Assembly: GCF_016734815.1 (NCBI RefSeq)
Contig: NZ_JAERQF010000033.1
Coordinates: forward strand, 1-57,653
DNA from: Hymenobacter rubidus
GTDB lineage: Bacteria > Bacteroidota > Bacteroidia > Cytophagales > Hymenobacteraceae
Direction: 5' to 3'
Length of the DNA stretch: 57,653 nt
The notes under the pieces were generated by a model. That model saw only the letters and a list, made by a program, of their open reading frames with translations, searched no databases and was not told the origin of the DNA. Both the position numbers and the translations under genes were made by a program. Positions 7,939-15,418 of this stretch are shown piece after piece. Position 1 is the stretch's first letter. Each line of letters opens with the position of its first letter.

Positions 7939-8883
7939 GTGAAATCATCCAAGCGCACTGCCCCACCCGAAGATGCCCTACGCCAAGTAAACGAACCGGA
8001 GCGGTTGGAGTCTCTTTACAGCTACCATGTTCTTGACACCGACCCAGAGCCGGCGCTCAACGACTTGGTGCAACTCTCGGCGTTCATCTGCGGCACGCCC
8101 ATGTCGATGGTTTCGCTGATTGACAGCGAGCGGCAGTGGTTTAAGGCCAAAGTAGGCATTAGCACCCGCCAGACGCCCCGCGAATATGCCTTTTGCCAGG
8201 ACGCCATGCGGGCCAGCGACGTGTACGAAGTGCCCGATGCCACTGCCGATAACCGCTACGCCGAAAACCCCTTGGTGACCGGCGACCCGCACATCCGCTT
8301 CTACGCTGGGGCGCCGCTGCTCACGCCCGAAGGCCTGCCCCTCGGCACCCTTTGCGCCCTCGACACCGTGCCGCGCCAGCTCACTTCTGACCAGCGCGAA
8401 GCCCTGCGGGTGCTGGCCCGCCAGGTAATGGCGCACCTCGAACTGCGCCGCACCCGCCTGCAGCTCGAAGACGAGCGGCAAAAGATGGAAGGGGTGCTGC
8501 GCATGGCCAACAGCTCGGGCGAGGCGCTGTATGCCAACAACCGCAACGAGATTTTTGTAAAGCAGGACCAGCGCTTGGTCCGCGTGGCCACCGCCGATTT
8601 GCAGTACGTAGAAGCATTGGGCGACTACGTGAACCTGTACACCATCCGCGAGCGCCTCACGGTGTACGGCACCATGAAAGACCTGGAAACCAAGCTGCCC
8701 GGCCGCGATTTTGCCCGCGTGCACCGCAAATACATTGTGCGCCTCGACCGCATTGTGGCCATTGAAGCCGACGCCGCCCTGCTCGATAGCAGCATGGCCG
8801 GTGCCCAGGGTCGCACGCCGGTGCGGGTGCCCATCGGCAGTTCCTACAAATCAGGATTGCTCGGCCGCCTGAACCTGGTATAG
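7939..8883 (+). CDS. GAF-domain sensor fused to a LytTR DNA-binding domain
   Basis: A one-component regulator of 314 residues. Residues about 20-165 form a GAF domain (DLVQLSAFICGTPMSMVSLI, FCQDAMRASDVYEVPDA, GDPHIRFYAGAPLLTPEGLP), a fold that binds small ligands or senses redox or light. Residues about 203-314 form a LytTR DNA-binding domain (IFVKQDQRLVRVATADLQYV, EALGDYVNLYTIRERLTVYG, RVHRKYIVRLDRIVAIE). LytTR proteins bind direct repeats upstream of target genes. The start is GTG, as no upstream ATG exists in frame. The gene stands alone, divergent from tatA. The ligand and the targets are unknown. Confidence 0.9.
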   Translation: MKSSKRTAPPEDALRQVNEPERLESLYSYHVLDTDPEPALNDLVQLSAFICGTPMSMVSLIDSERQWFKAKVGISTRQTPREYAFCQDAMRASDVYEVPDATADNRYAENPLVTGDPHIRFYAGAPLLTPEGLPLGTLCALDTVPRQLTSDQREALRVLARQVMAHLELRRTRLQLEDERQKMEGVLRMANSSGEALYANNRNEIFVKQDQRLVRVATADLQYVEALGDYVNLYTIRERLTVYGTMKDLETKLPGRDFARVHRKYIVRLDRIVAIEADAALLDSSMAGAQGRTPVRVPIGSSYKSGLLGRLNLV

Positions 8884-9052
8884 GTCCGGCCTGCTTTGCG
8901 CCCCGCCAGAGCCAACGTTCGCCGGGTGCTGCTGGCTGTTCGCCGAAATATCCGGCAAAGGCCCTCGCCCAATTAGCATCTTTGAAGTGGTTATCGGTTG
9001 CAGCTGGCTTTAGCCGCTCCTGCCGACAGCTAAGTTTGTTTTCATAGCTCAG

Positions 9053-9085
9053 AAAGACCCGCGCCTTTGGTTCGGGTTTTTTTTT
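9053..9085 (+). terminator. Intrinsic terminator with T9 tract
   Basis: AAAGACCCG pairs with CGGGTTTTT (one G-U) around an 11-nt loop, followed by a run of T. It lies 170 bp after the GAF-LytTR stop. Confidence 0.7.
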
Positions 9086-9140
9086 GCCCGAGTATTTGTA
9101 ACCGGCGAAGCTGATGAGGCCGTCTGCAGAAGCTGTAGAA

Positions 9141-9229
9141 CGTCATGCTGAGCGTAGTCGAAGCATCTCTACCGTGCAAGTAACTATTTACTGCTGCACG
9201 CGAGATGCTTCGACTCCGCTCAGCATGAC
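9141..9229. repeat. Class B intergenic hairpin repeat
   Basis: Inverted arms begin CGTCATGCTGAGCGTAGTCG and end CGACTCCGCTCAGCATGAC. The loop contains an inner stem, GTGCAAGTAA against TTTACTGCTGCAC. The arms match the copies at 46286 and 56456. Confidence 0.85.
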
Positions 9230-9255
9230 CGTTTTGGTTAACTCAAACAGCTTTT

Positions 9256-9286
9256 TAGAGATACTTCAATTTCGCTCAGCATGATT
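9256..9286. repeat. Solitary right arm of a class B repeat
   Basis: TAGAGATACTTCAATTTCGC followed by TCAGCATGA resembles a class B right arm with several changes and has no left partner. It is probably a decayed copy next to the full element. Confidence 0.6.
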
Positions 9287-9320
9287 GCCTTTCAAGGTAC
9301 GGCACTGCTACCGCCCCCTC

Positions 9321-10889
9321 CTACTTATGCCCCAGCCAGTTTTCCGGGTTGAGGTTGGCTGAGTTGTGCCACACCTGGAACTGCACCTCGGAGGTGCCTT
9401 CGGTGTCGGTGGCCACGGTGCCGATGACTTCGCGGGCACTCACGCGCTGGCCTTCGTGCACGTTCACGGAGCGGAGCTTGGCATACACCGTGAAGAAGTC
9501 ACCGTGCTTAATCATGACGATGGTGTTCATGCCCGCGATGCTGGCAATCTTGTCTACGCGGCCATCGAAGCAAGAGCGCACGGCCTCGCCCTCGCCGGTC
9601 TGAATGTCGACGCCCCGGTTTTCGACGGTCACGTTTTTCAGCACCGGGTGCGGGTGGCGGCCAAAATGCTGGCTGATGAAGCCGCGGCTCACCGGCCAGG
9701 GCAAGTGGCCACGGTTGCCGGAGAAGGCCGAGGAAGCCAAGGCCGTTTCGGGCGTGAGGGCGATGCGCACGGCACGGCGGTCGGCCGCGGCTTCGGCGGC
9801 CGTTTCGGGGGCATCGGTTTCGGGGTTTGCGCTGGGGTCGTCGTTGCCGGCCGTTTCGGTGGCACCGTTTTCAGGGCCGCGGCGCGGCCGGGCCGGGCCG
9901 GCACCACCCGCCACATTGCGTGCCGCGGCGGCCCGGCGTGCGTCGCGGGCGGCGGCCAGGGCGGCTTCGCGACGGGCCGCCAGGCGGGCGGCGCGGGCGG
10001 CCCGCGCTATTTCTTCGCGCACCCGCTCGGCAATGAGGTTGTCGAGGCGGTTCATGGCTTGGCGGCGCTCCTCCAACTCCTGGCGCAGGCCCTGCTCCTG
10101 CTGGCTGAGCTGCTGCACCATCTCATCCTCTTTCGACTTGAGCGTGAGCAGGTTTTTATTTTCGTTCAACTGCGTGTTCAGCAGGCTGCTTTTGCGCTTT
10201 TGCTGCTCCGTGAGGCCCGAAAGCTGCTGGTGCAACCGGTACTGCGTGCCCATGATGCGGGCGGCCTGCCGCTGCCGCTCCTCGGTGTATTGGCGGATGT
10301 AGCGCAGCCGCAGCGCGAATTGGTTGAACGACTCCGAGGCAAATAAAAACATCAGCCGGTTGAAGCCGTTGGCCGTTTTGGAGGCTGTGTAGAGCAGGCG
10401 AGCGTATTCGGCTTTGAGCTGCCGCAGGGTTTGCTGGGTTTGCAGCACTTGGGTGGCCGTCTGGTGCACGTTGGTTTCGATGCCGTGCAGCTGGGTCGAA
10501 ATGCCCTGGATGACCTGCTTTTTCTCCGTCAGCTTTTCGGTGATGACGTGCAGCTGGCCCAGGCTCACTTTTTTCTTTTCCTGGGTCTGGTTCAGGGCTT
10601 GGCTGGCTTGCTGAATCTGGCGCAGGTTGTTTTGGCGCTCACGCTCCAGTTGGGCTTTGCTCTTGGAGCTGCTGGCGGCAGCGGGCCGGCGGGTACGGGG
10701 CGCTGGTTTGGCCGTGTTTTTTTTAGCCGGTTGCTTTTTATGGCGCTGCTGGGCCGCAACGGGACTCAGCAGGCTCAAGCCGAACAAGAGAAAACCCAGG
10801 CAAACCAGCAACTGGCCCAGTCCGCGCCCTGCAAGCGCTTGGGAGCACGCGCCTGTGCCGCTCTTAGCCGTTCGTACCTGCTTCTCCAA
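9321..10889 (-). CDS. Murein hydrolase activator EnvC-like protein (coiled coil plus degenerate LytM domain)
   Basis: The 522-residue protein has a signal sequence (LGQLLVCLGFLLFGLSLLSP), a basic Lys/Pro/Arg linker, a long coiled coil at about 70-330 and a C-terminal M23/LytM domain at about 400-515. The Zn-binding positions of active M23 peptidases appear replaced: the usual HxGxD is NRGVDI, YAHL is YAKL, and HFEV is QFQV. The domain should therefore not cut peptidoglycan itself but, like EnvC, activate amidases during cell separation. It ends a collinear minus-strand cluster: flippase, dut, nucleotidyltransferase, TPR, DUF4292, this gene. FtsEX and amidase partners are not in the window. 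Confidence 0.88.
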   Translation of the reverse strand: MEKQVRTAKSGTGACSQALAGRGLGQLLVCLGFLLFGLSLLSPVAAQQRHKKQPAKKNTAKPAPRTRRPAAASSSKSKAQLERERQNNLRQIQQASQALNQTQEKKKVSLGQLHVITEKLTEKKQVIQGISTQLHGIETNVHQTATQVLQTQQTLRQLKAEYARLLYTASKTANGFNRLMFLFASESFNQFALRLRYIRQYTEERQRQAARIMGTQYRLHQQLSGLTEQQKRKSSLLNTQLNENKNLLTLKSKEDEMVQQLSQQEQGLRQELEERRQAMNRLDNLIAERVREEIARAARAARLAARREAALAAARDARRAAAARNVAGGAGPARPRRGPENGATETAGNDDPSANPETDAPETAAEAAADRRAVRIALTPETALASSAFSGNRGHLPWPVSRGFISQHFGRHPHPVLKNVTVENRGVDIQTGEGEAVRSCFDGRVDKIASIAGMNTIVMIKHGDFFTVYAKLRSVNVHEGQRVSAREVIGTVATDTEGTSEVQFQVWHNSANLNPENWLGHK

Positions 10890-10937
10890 CGTGCGCTTTT
10901 ACTTTGTTAAAATCAAAATTTGGGAGTCCGCAATCGG

Positions 10938-11849
10938 CTACTGCTTCATGCGCTTGTAGCCTTTGGGCACCGCAAAAGGGAAGGCCAGCCGCTCGCGGCC
11001 CACGTTCACCTTGCTGTAGTTGATGGCCGCCGTGACCACACCCGCTGCCGGCTGCTGCGCCTGAATAAAGGTGGAATGGGCGAATGGCACCGTAGGCTGT
11101 TCGTCAAGCACTTTGAAATCGGTGTAATCCACAGTCAAGTTGCGCTGGGTGGCTTCGTCGCTCACCTTCAGCTGCTGCACGCGGCCGGTGCCGGCTTGGA
11201 GCAACCGCTCTACCAGCACGCCGGCCAGCGGGTAGCTCACGCGCTGACGCCCGGCTTCTTCCACCGCAATTTTGGGTGTGATGCCGATAGGCGCGGGCAG
11301 GTAGTCGCCCAAAAGCAGGGCCTGCATCTGGGCGAAGGTGACGGGCACATTCAGCAGCTTGCTGAGGTAGTCGTAGCCGCCGGTGAAGTAGGTTTTTTCC
11401 AGCTTGTTGATTACCCGTACCGAATCGGGAGTGAGCACGGCGCGGACGCCTTCAATGCCCACCAGCCCGGCCGTGACCCAGATAATGCTGTCGCGCCGCA
11501 TCCGCAGGGCAATGTTGGCGCTCTGCTTGTTGCCCTTCATGTTGATTTGCGCCTTGCCTTTGGCGTTCATGAACAAAAAGGCGGTGTTGGTGGCGTGCAC
11601 CGCCGGCTCGGCCACGGAAACCGAAGTGCCGGGCCCTTTGGTAGACGTAGTGGGCACGGCCTTGCGGGCGCAGCTTGTTGCAATGAGCAATGCGCAATGC
11701 GCAATGAGCAATGTCCCCAGCTTGGCTACGCGGACAGAGGCGAGGCGGACGGGGACTTTGTGACAACGCCCGGTGGCGGCGACCGGAACCAAGTAGTCGT
11801 TATTACTCACTGTTAATTGTTCATTGTTCATTGAAGCAAGATTATTCAT
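10938..11849 (-). CDS. DUF4292 lipoprotein
   Basis: The mature part, about residues 60-303, matches DUF4292 proteins of Bacteroidota: AFLFMNAKGKAQINMKGNKQ, RRDSIIWVTAGLVGIEGVRA, TPDSVRVINKLEKTYF and LLLGDYLPAP. The family has LolA/LolB-like sequence character, but a role in lipoprotein handling is inference. A lipobox-like stretch (LLIAHCALLIATSC) precedes the mature part, so it is probably a lipoprotein. The ATG at 11849 overlaps the stop region of the upstream TPR gene, which suggests translational coupling. Oddly, the first 57 codons are made largely of AATGAACAATG and GCAATGAGCAATG micro-repeats of the kind otherwise seen between genes, so the N-terminus looks recently rebuilt. A shorter form starting at a TTG just before LLIAHC is possible. 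Confidence 0.82.
   Translation of the reverse strand: MNNLASMNNEQLTVSNNDYLVPVAATGRCHKVPVRLASVRVAKLGTLLIAHCALLIATSCARKAVPTTSTKGPGTSVSVAEPAVHATNTAFLFMNAKGKAQINMKGNKQSANIALRMRRDSIIWVTAGLVGIEGVRAVLTPDSVRVINKLEKTYFTGGYDYLSKLLNVPVTFAQMQALLLGDYLPAPIGITPKIAVEEAGRQRVSYPLAGVLVERLLQAGTGRVQQLKVSDEATQRNLTVDYTDFKVLDEQPTVPFAHSTFIQAQQPAAGVVTAAINYSKVNVGRERLAFPFAVPKGYKRMKQ
11680..11834. repeat. Micro-repeat hairpin pair inside the DUF4292 coding region
   Basis: At 11680-11713 the words GCAATGAGCAATG and GCGCAATG repeat; at 11813-11834 the partner arm carries TTCATTGTTCATTG. Read as an inverted pair the arms are similar but not identical. The same words form perfect hairpins between genes at 16925-17014 and 48496-48544. 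Confidence 0.65.
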
Positions 11850-13662
11850 ATAGCTTGTGTTCTTTCAGTTTGCGCTCCAGCTGGTCGGAAGTACCACCGA
11901 TTTTGTGGGCGCGCTGCCATTCGGCCTCGGCTTTGGTTTTGTCGCCGAGCTGGTACAGGATGTCGCCGTAGTGTTCGATTATGGAGCCGTCTTTGGTGGT
12001 TTGCGCGGCTTTTTCCAGCGTGGATTTGGCGCCAGCGTAGTCCTTCATCTTATAGAGCACCCAGGCATACGTATCGAGGTAGGTGTCATTTTCGGGAAAC
12101 TGCTTTATCACCTTGCCCGACATCTGCTTGGCCTTGTCCAGCTTTTCGCCGCGCAACGACAGGAAGTAACTGTAGTTGTTCAGCACCTGCACGTTGTTGG
12201 GGTCGCTCACCAGCGCGGCTTCGTAGGCGGCGTCCGACTTGTCGTACTGGTGCAGCTCGTGGTAGGCATCGCCCAGCTGCGCATCAAACTGGCCCAGCAG
12301 CTCGGTGTTGTTCACCACCAGCTTGCGGCCATGCTCCAGGGCTTTCACGCCCTTCGTGGGCTGCTTTTTCAGAATGTGGGCCACGCCGTTGTAAAACCAC
12401 AGCGAGGCTTGGTTGGGGAATAGCTCCAGGGCCCGGTCGGTGTGCACGAGCAACGAATCGGTCTGGTTCAGCTCAGCGTCAATCAGCACCACCTGCTGCC
12501 AGATTTGAAACTTGGAATTGTCGTAGCGCAGGGCTTGCAGATAGGTGTTGCGGGCCTCTTTCTTGTGGTCGGTCAGGGTTTGGATGTCGCCGGCCACAGC
12601 GTAGGATTTGGCGTCCTTGGGGTATGTTTTGATGGTGGCCACGGCCAGGTCCCGGGCCATCTGGTTCACCGATTCTTTGGGGTTCGGCAGCTGCTTGATG
12701 TACCCCACCAGAATCCGTACCCGCGCATCAATGTCCAGCGCCGGGCTGGCGAAAGCCTGCTTCAGCTCCTGGTCCGACTGCTCGGGCTGGTTCTGCTGGC
12801 GATACACTTCGGCCAGAATCATGTGGGCCTGGGGGTTGTCGGGGTCGAGGCGCAGGGCCTGCTGAGCCACGCGCACGGCATCGGGCAAGCGGTTGTTGCT
12901 GGCGTACATCTCGGCCTGGGCCAGCACGTAGCGGGCCTCCGTCGGGTTGGCTTTGATGAGCTTGTCGCCCTCGGCCAGCGCCAAATCCAGCTTGTTCTGC
13001 TTGAGGAAAATCTGCTGCTTCTTGAAGGAAATTTCATCTACCTGCCCAAACTCTTTCTCGGCCTGGTCGAGGGTGGTCAGGGCTTCGGGGAGCTTGTTTT
13101 GGGCCAGGTACAAATCCGCCAGATTGAACAAGTAGTTGCCCGAGTTGGGCACTTCCTTGATGAGGCTGGCGTAGGTTTTGGTGGCGCCGTCGTATTGCTT
13201 CTGGCTGGCCTGAATCTGGGCCAACAGCAGGTAGTAATAGGCGTTATGAGGGTCGAGACGGATGGACGCCTCCGAGTAATTAGTAGCGTCGCGCAGGTTG
13301 CCGCTCAGCAGGTTAGCCTCGGCTATCTTGTAGTTGATGGCGGCGTTATCGGGACTGAGGGCGTAGGCGCGCAGCAGGTTTTCCAGGCCCTTGGTGTAGT
13401 CCTCCAGCATCACATACTTCACGCCTTCCACGAACAGGGCCTCGCTCTGCTCCCGCTCGCGCTCCGTGAGCACCGGGGCCGTGGGGCGTTTGGCGCGCGC
13501 CTCGGCCACTTTCTTCTCCAATTCGTGCTGCTCTTTTTCCAGGGCCCGCTGCTGCTTGCGCGTCAGCTTCGCCGGCGGCACCACGGTGCCGTCGGTAGAC
13601 TGTGCGTAGCTCGTTGCCGCCAGCCCCAACCAAAACAACAGAATAAGAGCAACTTGACGCAT
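11842..13662 (-). CDS. Tetratricopeptide-repeat protein, exported
   Basis: The start at 13662 gives 606 residues with a signal peptide (MRQVALILLFWLGLAATSYA). After a charged Lys/Glu/Arg helix (KLTRKQQRALEKEQHELEKK), TPR units run to the end, for example ALFVEGVKYVMLEDYTKGLE, NAAINYKIAEANLLSGNLRD, ARYVLAQAEMYASNNRLPDA and AWVLYKMKDYAGAKSTLEKA. It is probably a periplasmic scaffold. Its stop overlaps the start of the DUF4292 gene and it follows the nucleotidyltransferase gene by 113 bp. The same order of TPR, DUF4292 and EnvC-like genes is common in Bacteroidota, which points to a shared envelope task. The frame extends 11 codons further upstream but without a signal-peptide benefit. Confidence 0.88.
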   Translation of the reverse strand: MRQVALILLFWLGLAATSYAQSTDGTVVPPAKLTRKQQRALEKEQHELEKKVAEARAKRPTAPVLTEREREQSEALFVEGVKYVMLEDYTKGLENLLRAYALSPDNAAINYKIAEANLLSGNLRDATNYSEASIRLDPHNAYYYLLLAQIQASQKQYDGATKTYASLIKEVPNSGNYLFNLADLYLAQNKLPEALTTLDQAEKEFGQVDEISFKKQQIFLKQNKLDLALAEGDKLIKANPTEARYVLAQAEMYASNNRLPDAVRVAQQALRLDPDNPQAHMILAEVYRQQNQPEQSDQELKQAFASPALDIDARVRILVGYIKQLPNPKESVNQMARDLAVATIKTYPKDAKSYAVAGDIQTLTDHKKEARNTYLQALRYDNSKFQIWQQVVLIDAELNQTDSLLVHTDRALELFPNQASLWFYNGVAHILKKQPTKGVKALEHGRKLVVNNTELLGQFDAQLGDAYHELHQYDKSDAAYEAALVSDPNNVQVLNNYSYFLSLRGEKLDKAKQMSGKVIKQFPENDTYLDTYAWVLYKMKDYAGAKSTLEKAAQTTKDGSIIEHYGDILYQLGDKTKAEAEWQRAHKIGGTSDQLERKLKEHKLYE

Positions 13663-13718
13663 ACAAAAGAACGCCGGACCCATGGCCCGGCCCACGAAAT
13701 TACGGGTATAATAACCAA

Positions 13719-13748
13719 CGACGCGGCCCCCGGCAGAGGGTCGCGTCG
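13719..13748 (-). terminator. Hairpin between the nucleotidyltransferase and TPR genes
   Basis: CGACGCG and CGCGTCG, extended by G-U and three G-C pairs, form an 11-bp stem. On the minus strand it is followed by TTGGTTATTAT. It may partly end transcription of the nucleotidyltransferase gene or stabilise mRNA inside the cluster. Confidence 0.5.
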
Positions 13749-13775
13749 CTAGTAACGTATTTAGGTGTTAAAATG

Positions 13776-14786
13776 TCACACGCGGAGCTGGTTATAATCG
13801 CCGAGGCTCAGGTCGTCGGGCGTGCCCACCACCGAGGCGAAGTTGCCAATCATGGAATTGGTGATGACGGCGTTGAGCACCGTGGCCGACTGCTGCACGA
13901 TGGAGTTCGACAGGCGCGAGTCGCGCACGTTGGCGTGGTCGCCTACCGACACGTGCGGCCCCACCACCGAATCGGTGATAATGGCGTTTTCGCCGATGTA
14001 CACCGGCTCCAGCAGCACCGAATTTGTGATTTTGGCCGACTCGGCTACCAGCGACTCGCCGCGCTCCTGCAGGTATTCGAGGTAGCGCTTGTTGGTGAAT
14101 ACCGTGGCGTCCTTGTTGCCGCAGTCCAGCCATTCGGTCACTCGGCCGGGCACGAAAACAGTGCCCTTGTTTTTCATGTTCTCCAGGGCATTGGTGAGCT
14201 GGTACTCGCCTTTGTCCTTGATGTCGTTGTCGAGCAGGTATTGCAACTCGCTGCGCAAGTACTCACCGTCCTGGAAGTAGTAGATGCCGATGATGGCCAG
14301 GTCCGAAACGAATTCCTGCGGCTTCTCCACAAACTCGGTAATCTGGCCCTGCTCGTTCAGCTTCACCACGCCAAAGGGGCGCGGGTCGTCCACTTTCTGC
14401 ACCCAGATGGTGCCGGGCACTGAGGAATCCAAGGTAAAATCGGCCTTAAATAAGGTATCGGCAAAAGCCACTACCAGCGGGCCGGTCAGGCTTTCCTTGG
14501 CGCACAATATGGCGTGAGCGGTGCCCAGCGGCTCGTCCTGGTACACAATGGTACCCTTGGCGCCCACCGATTCGGCAATTTTCACGAGGCTTTTTTCTAC
14601 CGCCTCGCCAAAGCGGCCGATGATGAAGGCCACCTCGTCCACGGGTTCGCCGCACACCTTGGCAATGTCCTCCACGAGGCGCTGCACTATGGGCTTGCCG
14701 GCAATGGGAATGAGCGGCTTGGGAACGGTGAGGGTGTGGGGGCGCATGCGCTTGCCCATGCCGGCCATCGGGACAATGATTTTCAT
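13776..14786 (-). CDS. Sugar-phosphate nucleotidyltransferase with left-handed beta-helix tail
   Basis: The enzyme activates a sugar phosphate with an NTP for surface polysaccharide synthesis. The 336 residues begin with the pyrophosphorylase signature MKIIVPMAGMGKRMRPHTLT, then VPKPLIPIAGKPIV, DEPLGTAHAILCA, VVAFADTLFKADF and WVQKVDDPRPFGVVKLNE. The last 90 residues hold hexapeptide-type repeats (ITNSVLLEPVYIGENAIITD, SVVGPHVSVGDHANV), as in GlmU or RmlA-like enzymes. The substrate (glucose-1-P, mannose-1-P or N-acetylglucosamine-1-P) cannot be read from the sequence. The neighbouring flippase and dut genes are collinear, which fits a role in envelope glycan assembly. Confidence 0.9.
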   Translation of the reverse strand: MKIIVPMAGMGKRMRPHTLTVPKPLIPIAGKPIVQRLVEDIAKVCGEPVDEVAFIIGRFGEAVEKSLVKIAESVGAKGTIVYQDEPLGTAHAILCAKESLTGPLVVAFADTLFKADFTLDSSVPGTIWVQKVDDPRPFGVVKLNEQGQITEFVEKPQEFVSDLAIIGIYYFQDGEYLRSELQYLLDNDIKDKGEYQLTNALENMKNKGTVFVPGRVTEWLDCGNKDATVFTNKRYLEYLQERGESLVAESAKITNSVLLEPVYIGENAIITDSVVGPHVSVGDHANVRDSRLSNSIVQQSATVLNAVITNSMIGNFASVVGTPDDLSLGDYNQLRV

Positions 14787-14914
14787 GTGAGGAGAAGTAG
14801 TCAGATGTTGGGGGTCAGTTTTGCAGATTTTATAGGCTTAGCTTCGGCACGGAGCCGGTTGCCGTTTGGTGCCCCGAAGCTAGGGCCTGACCACGGACAA
14901 CCAATTGCCGGATA

Positions 14915-15352
14915 TTAGCTTTTTCCTGTACTTCCATACCCACCGGCGCCGCGTTGGGTTTCGCTCAGGGTTTCAACCGGCTGCCACGTAATGGTTTCGT
15001 GCTTCGCAACTATCAGTTGGGCAATGCGTTCGCCGTCGTTTACCACAAATGGCTCGTTGGATAAATTTACCAGCAGCACCCGGATTTCGCCCCGGTAGTC
15101 GGCATCAATAGTTCCCGGACTGTTCACGATGCCGATGCCGTGCTTCACGGCCAGCCCGCTACGGGGCCGCACCTGGGCCTCATACCCCACCGGAATTTCC
15201 ATGCTCAGCCCGGTCGGAATCAATTGTCGTTCCAACGGCCCGAGTGTGACGGGACCCTCCGGCAAATGGGCCCGCAAATCGAGGCCGGCGGCGTGGGGAG
15301 TCTGGTATTCGGGAAGGGGATGGTTGGAATGGTTGAGAACGGGGATGTGCAT
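14915..15352 (-). CDS. dut: dUTP diphosphatase
   Basis: Dut hydrolyses dUTP to dUMP and pyrophosphate, keeping uracil out of DNA and supplying dTMP synthesis. The 145 residues carry all five trimeric dUTPase motifs: AAGLDLRA (1), RPRSGLAVKHGI (2), PGTIDADYRGEI (3), ERIAQLIV (4) and RGAGGYGSTG (5). Length and motif spacing are normal for the homotrimeric family. The gene lies between the flippase and the nucleotidyltransferase on the same strand, and a good promoter candidate lies directly upstream. Confidence 0.97.
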   Translation of the reverse strand: MHIPVLNHSNHPLPEYQTPHAAGLDLRAHLPEGPVTLGPLERQLIPTGLSMEIPVGYEAQVRPRSGLAVKHGIGIVNSPGTIDADYRGEIRVLLVNLSNEPFVVNDGERIAQLIVAKHETITWQPVETLSETQRGAGGYGSTGKS

Positions 15353-15380
15353 AAAGAAAGGGCTGCCGCGAACGGTGCCA

Positions 15381-15410
15381 TAAAGATAGGAACGGTACTA
15401 TACCAGCCAA
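15381..15410 (-). promoter_or_regulatory. Candidate promoter of dut
   Basis: On the minus strand TTG is followed after 19 bp by TATCTTTA, one base off the TAnnTTTG consensus. The box ends 28 bp before the dut ATG. It lies in the 66-bp gap after the flippase gene. Confidence 0.5.
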
Positions 15411-15418
15411 CAGGAGTA

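Larger units (their letters stand above)
8884..9320. other. Gene-free convergent gap carrying a terminator and hairpin repeats
   Basis: Between the GAF-LytTR gene and the envC-like gene there is no plausible reading frame. The gap holds the terminator at 9053-9085, a full class B repeat at 9141-9229 and a solitary right arm at 9256-9286. Confidence 0.7.

Noticed and set aside
11680..11713. CRISPR-like short repeats (GCAATGAGCAATG)
   Set aside because: Units are 7-9 nt with no unique spacers and lie within a coding sequence; no cas genes.
12442..13752. 436-codon plus-strand frame opposite the TPR gene
   Set aside because: Antisense shadow with Val/Gly-rich translation and no signal; the TPR gene is clear.
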